Source: UBA2966 sp965242505 | GTDB lineage: Bacteria > Pseudomonadota > Alphaproteobacteria > UBA2966 | DNA: 64,000 nucleotides | Assembly (NCBI GenBank): GCA_965242505.1 | Contig: OZ251449.1 | Location: 992,001-1,056,000 of the forward strand | Reading direction: 5' to 3' | Shown: positions 56,417 to 64,000 of the stretch, piece after piece | Layout of the letters: every line of letters starts with the position of its first letter | Position numbering within the stretch: the first letter of the stretch is position 1 | Translations under genes and position numbers: made by a program | Notes under the pieces: model-generated | What the model saw: the letters and a program-made list of their open reading frames with translations, nothing else | The model's database searches: none | What the model was told of the DNA's origin: nothing

Positions 56417-56812
56417 ATGCGTATCCTGCTGGATACCTCGTATCTCTACGATCTGATGGAGGCGCCCGGGAAATTCCGGGAGAGCGAGCGTCCCTTCTTC
56501 GACGAACACGGAGCCGAGCTTCACGTCAGCACCGTGTCGATCTGGGAGATGCGCCTGAAATACCATGCCCGCCATCCGTCCGGCGCGCGCAAGAGCCCGC
56601 ACGATCCCCGAACCGTAATCACCGTGCTGGAGGAAATAGGGGCCGTGTTCCTCGACATGACTCCCAACCATGCCGCCGCCGTGCTGGAGACGCCTCTCGG
56701 CCATCGCGACCCGTTCGACGAGCTCCTCCTCGTTCAAGCCCAGGAGGAGGGGTTGAAGCTGCTGACGGTCGACCGTCGCCTCGCCGAGCATCCGCTGGCC
56801 GTGACGGCATAA
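56417..56812 (+). CDS. PIN-domain toxin (VapC-like), second
   Basis: 131 residues, full length. ILLDTSYLYDLME has the first acidic residue; STVSIWEMRLKY the second; GHRDPFDELLLVQAQEEGLKLLTVDRRL the last cluster. A ribonuclease toxin by family. It starts 9 nt after its antitoxin and ends 13 nt before hsdM. Confidence 0.9.
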   Translation: MRILLDTSYLYDLMEAPGKFRESERPFFDEHGAELHVSTVSIWEMRLKYHARHPSGARKSPHDPRTVITVLEEIGAVFLDMTPNHAAAVLETPLGHRDPFDELLLVQAQEEGLKLLTVDRRLAEHPLAVTA

Positions 56813-56825
56813 GGGACTGCTCCGC

Positions 56826-58325
56826 ATGGACGCGGCGCAAATCGGCAAGCGGGCCTGGAGCTACGCCGGCGTCCTCCAGGACGCCGGGCTGTCCTGCTTC
56901 GAATACGTCGAGCAGCTGACCCTGCTGCTGTTCCTCAAGATGGCGGACCAGCTGACCGAGCCGCCATACGGGCGCGAACCGATCGTGCCGCCGGAACTCG
57001 GCTGGAAGGCCCTGTTGGATCTCGACGGCGCGGCGCTGGAAGGCAAATACCGCGAAAGCCTCGAAAGACTCGCCATCGAGTCGGGGATGCTCGGCGTCAT
57101 CTTCAAGGGCGCGCGTTGCGAGATCCTCAATCCCGCGCTTCTCAAGCAACTCGTCGTCAACCTGCTCGACCCCGTGGACTGGCTGGCGCTGCCGGTGGAC
57201 GTGAAGGGCGCGATCTACGAAGAGCTGCTCGCCCGGTCGGCGCAGGAGTCCTCGCGCGGGGCCGGGCAGTATTTCACCCCGCGCCCGGTCGTCCAGACCG
57301 TGTGCGAGGTCATGCGGCCGACGTCGGAGGATCGAATCTGCGATCCCGCGGCGGGAACCGGCGGCTTCCTGTGCGAAGCCTACCGATACGTTCTCGACCG
57401 CCATGGAAGCGGCCTCGACCGCGACGAGTTGCGCGCGTTGCGGACCGATCTGGTCGAGGGCATGGAGCTGTCGCCCAAGGTCGGGCGCATGTGCGCGATG
57501 AACGCCTACCTGCACGGCATCGGGGACGACCGGGCGGTGGTGCATACGGGGCACGACAGCCTGTCCGCGACATGGAGCGGAGAATACTCGATGGTCCTCG
57601 CCAATCCGCCCTTCGGCAAGAAACAGAGCCTGCTGTTCGTCAATGAAGAGGGAGAGACGGAGAAGGAGGACCAGGTCGTCGTTCGCGAGGATTTCTGGGC
57701 CTCGACGAGCAACAAGCAGCTCAACTTCGTGCAGCACATCCACACGCTGCTGAAGATCGACGGCCGCGCCGCAGTGGTGGTCCCGGACAACGTGCTGTTC
57801 GAGGGAGGCGCGGGAGAGAGGGTGCGCCGCAACCTGCTGGAGAAATGCCGGGTCCACACCCTGCTGCGCCTGCCGACGGGCATCTGGTATTCGCCGGGCG
57901 TCAAGGCCAACGTCATCTTCTTCGACAAGAAGGAGGGCCGCGCCGAGCCCTGGACCGACAGGCTCTGGGTCTACGACCTGCGCACCAACAAGCATTTCAC
58001 GCTGAAGCAGAAGCCGATCCGGCGCGCGGACCTCGACGAGTTCGTCGAATGCTACAAGCCGGGCCGGATGCACGAGCGCGAAGCCACATGGAGCGAGGAC
58101 AACCCGGCCGGACGCTGGCGGTCCTACGATTACGAGGAGCTGCTGAAACGCGACAAGCTGAGCCTCGACCTGTTCTGGATCAGGGACGAGAGCCTGACCG
58201 ACACCGACTCGCTCCCCCCGCCCGGCGTCCTCGCCGCCGAGATCGCCGACGACCTGAAAACGGCGTTGACGCAGTTCACGAAGATCGCGGCGCGGCTGGA
58301 ACGAGCGGACACGGATCGGGGTTGA
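56826..58325 (+). CDS. hsdM: Type I restriction enzyme, M subunit
   Basis: 499 residues, the adenine-N6 methyltransferase. N-terminal helical HsdM domain (about 10-130), QYFTPRPVVQTVCEVM, SAM motif DPAAGTGGFL near 173 and the catalytic NPPF near 260. C-terminal part is complete. No stop or frameshift. Order hsdR-S-M with two toxin-antitoxin units between is unusual. Confidence 0.95.
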   Translation: MDAAQIGKRAWSYAGVLQDAGLSCFEYVEQLTLLLFLKMADQLTEPPYGREPIVPPELGWKALLDLDGAALEGKYRESLERLAIESGMLGVIFKGARCEILNPALLKQLVVNLLDPVDWLALPVDVKGAIYEELLARSAQESSRGAGQYFTPRPVVQTVCEVMRPTSEDRICDPAAGTGGFLCEAYRYVLDRHGSGLDRDELRALRTDLVEGMELSPKVGRMCAMNAYLHGIGDDRAVVHTGHDSLSATWSGEYSMVLANPPFGKKQSLLFVNEEGETEKEDQVVVREDFWASTSNKQLNFVQHIHTLLKIDGRAAVVVPDNVLFEGGAGERVRRNLLEKCRVHTLLRLPTGIWYSPGVKANVIFFDKKEGRAEPWTDRLWVYDLRTNKHFTLKQKPIRRADLDEFVECYKPGRMHEREATWSEDNPAGRWRSYDYEELLKRDKLSLDLFWIRDESLTDTDSLPPPGVLAAEIADDLKTALTQFTKIAARLERADTDRG

Positions 58326-58344
58326 GTCCGGCGCCATCGGCCGC

Positions 58345-58620
58345 GATCCACCCCCCTCCCGACCTCCCCCCTGTCCAGGGGGGAGGAGTTGGAAAGGGGA
58401 TCCGCACAACCCGCACACTCTCCGGCCCCTCGTTCTCGTTCTCCCTCTCCTTTGCAGGGGGAGGGTCGGGGTGGGGGTCACCGGCGCGCCAATCCGCACA
58501 CTTCGCACACCCGCCGGACCCCCCTCCCGACCTCCCCCCTGATCAGGGGGGGAAGAGAACGAGTAGCGGGGGGAGAGTCGGGGTGGGGGTCACGCCAAGG
58601 GGGGAATGGACGGACCTGGC
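58345..58620. repeat. Island-edge repeat locus, right
   Basis: Two B modules, one A and a partial A in the 382-bp gap between hsdM and erpA. 58391-58550 is the right direct repeat that mirrors 50695-50850 (about 7.7 kb apart). Confidence 0.9.
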
Positions 58621-58707
58621 GGCTTTCGGTGAATTGACCGATCGCTCCGGATCCCTTACATGGATGAACGGGCGACGCGAAAACGGTCCCCGGCAACTCG
58701 GCGGCGA

Positions 58708-59055
58708 ATGATGAGCGATCGCGAACTGGCTCCCATGACGTTGAGCGCGAACGCGGCCCGGCGCATTCGTTTCCTCATGGAACAGGAGAACCAGCCCGAC
58801 GCGGCCGTCCGGGTCACAGTGACGGGCGGCGGTTGCGCCGGCTTCCAGTACGGCTTCGACTTCGACGCGGCGGTCGCCGAGGACGACTTCATGTTCGAGC
58901 GCGACGGGGCCCGCATCGTCGTGGACCCCCTGTCGCTGAGTTTCCTCCAGGGCTCGATGGTCGACTACGTCGAAGAGCTGATCGGCGCGTCGTTCCAGAT
59001 CACGATCCCCAGCGCCTCCTCCTCCTGCAGCTGCGGAACGTCCTTCGCGATGTGA
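58708..59055 (+). CDS. erpA: Iron-sulfur cluster insertion protein (A-type, ErpA)
   Basis: 115 residues. A-type carrier: Cys in GGGCAGFQYGFDF near 45-57 and the pair in SCSCGTSF near 106-113; these hold the 2Fe-2S cluster. The start is the ATG at 58708 (next codon is also ATG), which gives normal length; the frame is open further upstream. In this class erpA is usually divergent from dgt; the restriction island now separates them. Confidence 0.95.
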   Translation: MMSDRELAPMTLSANAARRIRFLMEQENQPDAAVRVTVTGGGCAGFQYGFDFDAAVAEDDFMFERDGARIVVDPLSLSFLQGSMVDYVEELIGASFQITIPSASSSCSCGTSFAM

Positions 59056-59111
59056 GGCGCGCCCGCCGGCGGCGGGGCCGAACGAACGGCCCGCGGCGTG
59101 AACGAAACCTC

Positions 59112-59140
59112 TTGCGCCTCGGATTCCTTTCGGCTAGTAT
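59112..59140 (+). promoter_or_regulatory. Promoter of the VapBC pair
   Basis: TTGCGC, 17 nt, TAGTAT, ending 29 nt before the antitoxin start. Confidence 0.5.
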
Positions 59141-59168
59141 CCGGTCAGACTGGTCAGAGGAGGCGATC

Positions 59169-59417
59169 ATGCAGAGATGGCAGTTGCAGGAAGCCAAGGC
59201 GCGGTTCAGCGCGCTGGTGCGCGAGGCGGCCGAGGACGGCCCGCAGACGATCACCGTCCGCGGAGAGCGGGCGGCCGTCCTCCTTTCGGCGGAAGACTAC
59301 GACCGTCTGAAGCGTCCCAAACCCTCGCTGGCCGAATTGCTGCGGGCCTCCCCGCTGGCCGGCCTCGACCTCGAGATCGAGCGCGACCGGTCTCTGCCGC
59401 GCGACGTCGACCTGTGA
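59169..59417 (+). CDS. Phd/VapB-type antitoxin
   Basis: 82 residues: MQRWQLQEAKARFSALVREA, TITVRGERAAVLLSAEDYDRL (Phd fold), then a toxin-binding tail ending RDVDL. GAGGAGG ribosome site. Overlaps the toxin by 4 nt (GTGA). Confidence 0.92.
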   Translation: MQRWQLQEAKARFSALVREAAEDGPQTITVRGERAAVLLSAEDYDRLKRPKPSLAELLRASPLAGLDLEIERDRSLPRDVDL

Positions 59418-59824
59418 GCTTTCTGGTCGATACCTGCGCGCTGTCGGAGTTGACCAAGCAGAAGCCGTCGCCCCGGGTCTCCGACTGGTTCGACGCCGCG
59501 GCGCCCGAGAGCCTGTTCATCAGCGTCCTCACCCTGGGGGAAGTTCGCAAGGGCATCGAGAGGCTGGGAGACGGTCGCCGCCGCGCCCGAATCACCATGT
59601 GGCTGGAAACCACGTTGCCGAGCTGGTTCGAGAACCGCATCCTGCCGGTCGATGCCGGCGTCGCCGACGAATGGGGCCGCCTCGCCGCCCGGCTCCGAAA
59701 CCTTCCCGCCATCGACGGACTGATCGCCGCGACCGCGCTCCGGCGCCGCCTCACCGTCGTCACCCGCAACGAGTCCGACTTCGCCGCCACGGGCGTCGAT
59801 CTGCTGAACCCCTGGGAGGCGTGA
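59414..59824 (+). CDS. PIN-domain toxin VapC (FitB type)
   Basis: 136 residues: FLVDTCALSELTKQKPSPRV, FISVLTLGEVRKGIERL, and PAIDGLIAATALRRRLTVVTRNESDF carry the acidic residues of an RNA-cutting PIN domain; complete. It lies between erpA and xth. Confidence 0.93.
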   Translation: MSFLVDTCALSELTKQKPSPRVSDWFDAAAPESLFISVLTLGEVRKGIERLGDGRRRARITMWLETTLPSWFENRILPVDAGVADEWGRLAARLRNLPAIDGLIAATALRRRLTVVTRNESDFAATGVDLLNPWEA

Positions 59825-59842
59825 ACGGCCGTCTCTTCTCCC

Positions 59843-59962
59843 CCTGGCGCGACCCCCACCCCGACCCTCCCCCTGCAAGGGAGAGGGAGAAGAGGGAACG
59901 CGCCGCCCCGCGCGCGCTCCTCCCCCGCAAGAGGGAGGGAGAACGAGGGGACGGAGGAGCCG
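59843..59962. repeat. Dispersed repeat locus (A and a decayed B)
   Basis: Module A near 59855-59890 and a shortened B-like stretch (CTCCTCCCCCGCAAGAGGGAGG) near 59919-59941 in the gap before xth. Confidence 0.82.
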
Positions 59963-60052
59963 TCGGCGGTTGAATCGCATCGCGCCCTCCCCTACAACCC
60001 GGCATCCGGCCATGGCCTCCGGGCCGTTCCCACGCGACGAAAGACCGCGCGC

Positions 60053-60823
60053 ATGAAGATCGCGACCTGGAACGTCAACTCGGTGAAGGCGCGGCTGCCC
60101 CACCTCCTGGACTACCTGCGCGCGGAGGCGCCCGACGTCGTCCTGTTGCAGGAAACCAAGGTCGTCGACGAGGCGTTCCCCGCCCTGGAGATCGAGGAGC
60201 TGGGCTACAACGCCGCCGTCCACGGCCAGAAGACCTACAACGGGGTCGCCATCCTCGCCAGGCGGCCGATCGAGGACGTGGTCCGGGGCTTCGACGGCGA
60301 CGCCGCGGACGGGCAGGCGCGCTACATCGAAGGGACGGTCGGGACGGTCCGCGCGGCTTCGATCTACCTCCCCAACGGGAACCCCGTCGGAACCGACAAG
60401 TTCGCCTACAAGCTGTCGTGGATGGCCCGCCTCCGGGACCGCGTGAAGGCGCTGCTGGAGGAGGAGGAAACCTGCGTCCTCGGGGGCGACTACAACGTAT
60501 GCCCCGCCGACGTCGACGTGTACGACCCGCCCGCGTTCGCCGACGATGCGCTCTGCCGGCCGGAAACCAGGAACCTGTTCCGGTCCATCGTCTTCCTGGG
60601 CCTGACCGACGCCGTGCGCGCGTTCCATCCCGGACCGGGGATCTATTCCTACTGGGACTACCAGCGGGGCGCCTGGACCAAGGACCACGGGCTGCGCATC
60701 GACCACCTGCTGCTGACTCCGCCGGCGGCCGACCGCCTCCGGGCCGCCGACGTCGACCGCCGCCCGCGCGGCAAGGAGAGGGCCTCGGACCACACGCCGG
60801 TGTGGTGCGAGATCGAGGAGTGA
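60053..60823 (+). CDS. xth: Exodeoxyribonuclease III
   Basis: 256 residues, AP endonuclease/3'-5' exonuclease of base-excision repair. KIATWNVNSVKARLPHLLDYL, LLQETKVVDEAFP, GGDYNVCPADVDVYDP and the final SDHTPVWCEIEE hold the metal and catalytic residues. Its stop is 5 nt before the GcvT-SHMT gene. Confidence 0.96.
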   Translation: MKIATWNVNSVKARLPHLLDYLRAEAPDVVLLQETKVVDEAFPALEIEELGYNAAVHGQKTYNGVAILARRPIEDVVRGFDGDAADGQARYIEGTVGTVRAASIYLPNGNPVGTDKFAYKLSWMARLRDRVKALLEEEETCVLGGDYNVCPADVDVYDPPAFADDALCRPETRNLFRSIVFLGLTDAVRAFHPGPGIYSYWDYQRGAWTKDHGLRIDHLLLTPPAADRLRAADVDRRPRGKERASDHTPVWCEIEE

Positions 60824-60828
60824 CGGAC

Positions 60829-63504
60829 ATGGCCCCGACGGAGGCGGAGGCGGCGCCGCTCCGGCGCACCGTCCTGCACGGCTGGCACGTCGAGGCCGGC
60901 GCCCGGATGGTCGCGTTCGGCGGCTGGGACATGCCGGTCCAGTATCCCGCCGGGACGGTGCGGGAGCATCTCGCGACCCGCCGGGCGGCGGGGCTGTTCG
61001 ACGTCTCGCACATGGGCCGGTTCCGAATCGGCGGCGCCGGCGCCGAGGCCTTTCTCGCCCACGCCCTGACCAACGACGCGCGGGCGCTCGACCCCGGCCA
61101 GGCGCAGTACACGTTCATCGCCAACGAAACCGGCGGCGCGGTGGACGACGCCTATCTCTACCGGCTGGGAAGGGACGACTTCCTGCTCGTCGTGAACGCG
61201 GGAAACCGGGACCGGGACAGGGAGTGGCTGGAGAGCCTCAAACCCGGGGAGGCCGCGTTCGCCGACGAGAGCGAGGCCCTCGGCATGATCGCGCTCCAGG
61301 GGCCCGCGGCCTCGCACGTCCTGGAGCGGGTCGTCGACAAGGGCGAGCTCCCGGAGAACAAGCGCAACCGGCTCCGCGCGGCGCGGATCGACGGCCGCGA
61401 AACGGTCGTCGCGCGCACGGGCTACACCGGCGAGGCCATCGGCTTCGAGCTCTTTCCCGAACGGGACTTCACGGTCGAGCTGTGGCGGCGGCTGGTCGAC
61501 GCGGGCGCCGTTCCCGCCGGACTCGGCGCCCGGGATTCGTTGCGCCTGGAGGCCGGCCTGCCGCTCTACGGACACGAACTCGGCCCGGACGCGGAGGGCC
61601 GCGACATCCCGATATTCGCCAACGGCCTCGCCCGCTTCGGCGTCCGGCCGGCGGGCGACCGGGACTACGTCGGACGGGCCGCGCTCGAGCGGCAGCGGGA
61701 CGAACACGTCCGCATCATGCGCCGCGAGATCGACACGCCGGCGGAGGAGCGCGCGCTCACCCATCTCGTGCAACCGGTCGCCGTCTTCGGAGACCGCAGG
61801 CCGCTGCGCCCCGGCTTCGAGGCGTATTTCGACGGCGCGCGCGCCGGGCGCGTGACCTCGGGGACCAGCGTTCCGTTCAGCGGTTTCCGCGGCCAGGGAA
61901 TCGCGGCGGCGCCTTCGGACTCCCATGAACTGCGGCCCATCGGCCTCGCCCTGCTGCGCTCCGACATCCTCTACGCGGCCGACCGCCCGGTGACCCTGGA
62001 GATCGAGGACCCGCGCGGCAACCGCGCGACGGCCGAACTGGCGGAGCGCAACCTGTGGCCGACGGCTCCCTACAGCCGTCCCTACACCGGTTTCCGGCGC
62101 GTTCCCGAACCGCCGCGGACGGACCTCTCCGGCCTGACCGAACGCGCCCGGGACCTGAAGCGGGAGTCGGACGCGAACGACCGCTGGCGGCGAACGGAGT
62201 GCGTCAACCTGATCCCGTCGGAGCAACCGACCTCGCGTTTCGTCGACTCGCTCATGACCGCCGATCCCGCGGGCCGCTACAACGAGCACAACCGGATCAA
62301 GGCGCTCGGCCCCGACGCGCCCGACGTGCGCTACTACAAGGGCACGTCGTTCATCATGGACAAGGAGGAGGAACTCCGCGCGGCGCTCAGGACGTTCTTC
62401 GGCTGCCGCGACGTGGAGCCGCGCGTCATCAGCGGCCAGATGGCCAACGACGTCGTGTACGACGCGCTCAAGCAATATCGCAACCGCGCGCGCGGCGGCG
62501 ACCCGAGGCCCATCGGCCGGGTCCTCGCGCACGACCTCAACAGGGGCGGCCACCTCAGCGCCCAGGCGGCGGGCGCCCTCAAGAACTACGTCGATCTCGA
62601 CCCGCGCACCCATCGGCCCGCGGTCGAGCATTTCCCGTCCCTGAAGGAGAACCCCCACCGCATCGACGTCGACGCGACCAGGGAACTGATCGCCCGGACC
62701 CGGCCGGAGCTCATCGTCTTCGGGCGCAGCGTCATCGTCCACAGGGAGCCGGTCCGCGAGATCTCGGAATTCGTGCGCGCGGAGTTCGGCGCCGACAACC
62801 CCGCCCGGCCGGTCATCCTCTACGACGCGGCCCACGTGCTCGGCCTGCTCGGCCCGTACTTCCAGGACCCGTTCGCGGAAGGGGCCGACCTCGTCACCGG
62901 CTCCACCCACAAGACGTTCTTCGGGCCGCAGCGCGGGATCGTGCTGGGCAACATGCCGCCCGGGTCGGCGCTCGAGCCGTTGTGGGACTACATCGCCTCG
63001 CGGACCTTCCCCGGCCACGTCAGCAACCACCACCTCGGCACGATGCTGGGCCTCCTCGGCGCCACCTACGAAATGCTCGCCTTCAGGGACGACTACCCGA
63101 GACAGGTCATCGCCAACGCCAGGGCCTTCGCGCGCGGGCTGGCGGAGAACGGCATGGCGCTGGAGGGCGACCCCGACCGAGGCCATACGGAGACCCACCA
63201 GGTGCTGATCCGCACCGCGCGCGGCCGCGGAGAGTTCATCGCCAGCCTGTTCGAGGCCAACAACGTCGTCACCAACCCGCAGGCCTACTGGGACGACGCG
63301 AGCTTCGCCGCCGCCAGCGGCGTGCGCACCGGCGCGCAGGAAATGACGCGCCACGGCATGAAGGAGCCGGACTTCGCCGAGCTGGCGGCGCTCGTCGCCG
63401 ACATCGCCCACAACGGCGAGACCCGGCCCGAGGGCCACTGGAAGGAGCCGGTGAAGGCGTTCCGCGCCCGCTTCCGCGAGATGGCGTACTGCCTGGAGCA
63501 TTGA
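60829..63504 (+). CDS. Fused aminomethyltransferase (GcvT) and serine hydroxymethyltransferase-like protein
   Basis: 891 residues. Residues 1-410 are a GcvT-type folate protein (GGWDMPVQYPAG, FDVSHMGRFRI, GYTGEAIGFELF, ARDSLRLEAGLPLYGHEL). After a 40-residue linker, residues about 450-891 are SHMT-like: NLIPSEQPTSRFV near 460, YDAAHVLGLLGPY, and PLP lysine K695 in TGSTHKTFFGPQRG. Some SHMT residues differ (no ordinary SGSQAN: reads ISGQMAN), so it may act on another glycine- or folate-linked substrate. ATG chosen; a GTG 9 nt earlier overlaps xth. No gcvH or gcvP nearby. Confidence 0.9.
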   Translation: MAPTEAEAAPLRRTVLHGWHVEAGARMVAFGGWDMPVQYPAGTVREHLATRRAAGLFDVSHMGRFRIGGAGAEAFLAHALTNDARALDPGQAQYTFIANETGGAVDDAYLYRLGRDDFLLVVNAGNRDRDREWLESLKPGEAAFADESEALGMIALQGPAASHVLERVVDKGELPENKRNRLRAARIDGRETVVARTGYTGEAIGFELFPERDFTVELWRRLVDAGAVPAGLGARDSLRLEAGLPLYGHELGPDAEGRDIPIFANGLARFGVRPAGDRDYVGRAALERQRDEHVRIMRREIDTPAEERALTHLVQPVAVFGDRRPLRPGFEAYFDGARAGRVTSGTSVPFSGFRGQGIAAAPSDSHELRPIGLALLRSDILYAADRPVTLEIEDPRGNRATAELAERNLWPTAPYSRPYTGFRRVPEPPRTDLSGLTERARDLKRESDANDRWRRTECVNLIPSEQPTSRFVDSLMTADPAGRYNEHNRIKALGPDAPDVRYYKGTSFIMDKEEELRAALRTFFGCRDVEPRVISGQMANDVVYDALKQYRNRARGGDPRPIGRVLAHDLNRGGHLSAQAAGALKNYVDLDPRTHRPAVEHFPSLKENPHRIDVDATRELIARTRPELIVFGRSVIVHREPVREISEFVRAEFGADNPARPVILYDAAHVLGLLGPYFQDPFAEGADLVTGSTHKTFFGPQRGIVLGNMPPGSALEPLWDYIASRTFPGHVSNHHLGTMLGLLGATYEMLAFRDDYPRQVIANARAFARGLAENGMALEGDPDRGHTETHQVLIRTARGRGEFIASLFEANNVVTNPQAYWDDASFAAASGVRTGAQEMTRHGMKEPDFAELAALVADIAHNGETRPEGHWKEPVKAFRARFREMAYCLEH

Positions 63505-63529
63505 GAGGGGCCGTTGACGCTCCTCCCCC

Positions 63530-63850
63530 CTGGCGCCGCGACCCCCACCCCGACCCTCCCCCTGCAAGGGAGAGGGAGAAGAAGGGGGGATGAAGAAGAA
63601 GGGGTGATGGAGGGAGCCGCTATCGCTCCTCCCCCCTGCCCCACTGATACTCCTCCCCCCTGACAGGGGGGAGGTCGGGAGGGGGGTCCGGATGCACGCG
63701 CGCCGCGCAATCATCGCTCCTCCCCCCGGCGCGACCCCCACCCCGACCCTCCCCCTGCAAGGGAGAGGGAGAAAAACGGAGGGAGGTCGGGAGGGGGGTC
63801 CGCGGTCCCGCAACGCCGCGCGCTCCCCGATCCCCGCCGGTAGGAGAAAT
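63530..63850. repeat. Dispersed repeat locus, A-B-A-half B
   Basis: Fills the 351-bp gap. A near 63540, B near 63655, A near 63735, half B near 63785, then the right-end block CCCGCCGGTAGGAGAAATG. Nothing else is seen. Confidence 0.92.
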
Positions 63851-63855
63851 GCGGG

Positions 63856-64000
63856 TCAGGCCTCGCCGCGCGCCGGCATCCGGATCAGAGCCAGGATCGG
63901 CAGGCACAGGAGGCCGGCCACGGCCAGCCACAGGAAATCGTCGTTGTAGGCCACGGCCGCGGCCTGCCGGGTCGCCTCGAGGTTGAGCGCCGCGGCGCCG
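63856..64000 (-). CDS. EmrB/DHA2-type drug exporter, C-terminal end only
   Basis: Only the last 47 codons are in the window; the gene continues beyond the right edge. They read as ALNLEATRQAAAVAYNDDF, then the last membrane helix LWLAVAGLLCLPILALI and RMPARGEA. The RQAAAVAYNDDF stretch before the last helix is the usual end of 14-helix DHA2 (EmrB/QacA) transporters. Confidence 0.8.
   Translation of the reverse strand, partial: GAAALNLEATRQAAAVAYNDDFLWLAVAGLLCLPILALIRMPARGEA

Larger units (their letters stand above)
50471..58650. mobile_element. Type I restriction-modification / toxin-antitoxin island
   Basis: A block of hsdR, a Phd-type antitoxin with a truncated PIN toxin, hsdS, a second antitoxin-toxin pair and hsdM, all on the plus strand, inserted between the divergent housekeeping genes dgt and erpA. 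Both edges carry the sub-type repeats described at 50695-50850 and 58391-58550. No integrase or transposase is present. Confidence 0.75.

Noticed and set aside
50471..58650. Prophage or transposon at the restriction island
   Set aside because: No integrase, transposase, structural phage gene or tRNA attachment site was seen; only the terminase-like head of dgt hints at phage.

Overview
The window is a 64 kb piece of a high-GC genome that looks alphaproteobacterial, most likely Rhodospirillales-like. This is judged from gene order: yajC-secD-secF-Mth938-phytoene synthase, serS-surE-pcm, argS-SPOR-nagZ-M50-scpA-scpB-tatA-tatB-tatC, and dgt/erpA/xth are neighbourhoods typical of that class. I have not computed GC content or run any search, so the rank below class is inference. 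Protein starts are often GTG, and many genes overlap their neighbour by 4 nt (GTGA or ATGA), which suggests dense operons.

Layout. 1-3.9 kb: the 3' part of an SDR-type reductase, ssb, a DUF1640-like coiled-coil protein with 11-residue repeats, and an unknown lipoprotein. 3.9-10 kb: an unusual two-gene operon (a membrane-anchored beta-propeller protein, then an ankyrin/peptidoglycan-binding/MORN-like/SH3/FGE-fold protein), preceded by a perfect 13-bp tandem repeat of almost 35 copies and followed by a clear terminator. 10-13 kb: an ECF sigma factor coupled to a vWA/YfbK-like protein. 13-26.6 kb: amidase, uvrA, trmFO, a squalene/phytoene synthase relative, a small PuuD-like membrane unit, Mth938, the SecDF-YajC genes, a DUF815 ATPase and an NlpD-like lipoprotein. 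26.6-37.8 kb: metabolic genes (CoxL-type molybdoenzyme, metY, tusA, VOC, LLM oxidoreductase, DUF488, aminotransferase, cutA, ctaA, TauD-like). They lie between nlpD and pcm, which are often neighbours in this class, so this block looks like an insertion. 37.9-50.4 kb: a long minus-strand housekeeping run from dgt down to pcm. 50.5-58.6 kb: a type I restriction-modification island with two toxin-antitoxin loci inside it, set between dgt and erpA. 58.7-64 kb: erpA, a VapBC pair, xth, a GcvT-SHMT fusion and the end of an EmrB/DHA2 exporter.

The most striking feature of the whole window is a family of dispersed G/C-rich repeats. Two palindromic modules (A, a CCCTCCCCC/TTGCA-type hairpin; B, a CCCCCCTGACAGGGGGG hairpin) occur at about 16 intergenic loci. 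At one place they form a tandem array of 200-bp units. At the restriction island a distinct sub-type forms about 155-bp direct repeats at both edges. I saw no rRNA, no CRISPR array, no transposase and no tRNA that I could support.

Best leads: the propeller/FGE operon with its minisatellite and a C-terminal region resembling the variable regions of diversity-generating retroelement targets; the restriction island bounded by direct repeats; and a dGTPase carrying an in-frame phage-terminase-small-subunit-like N-terminal domain right beside that island.
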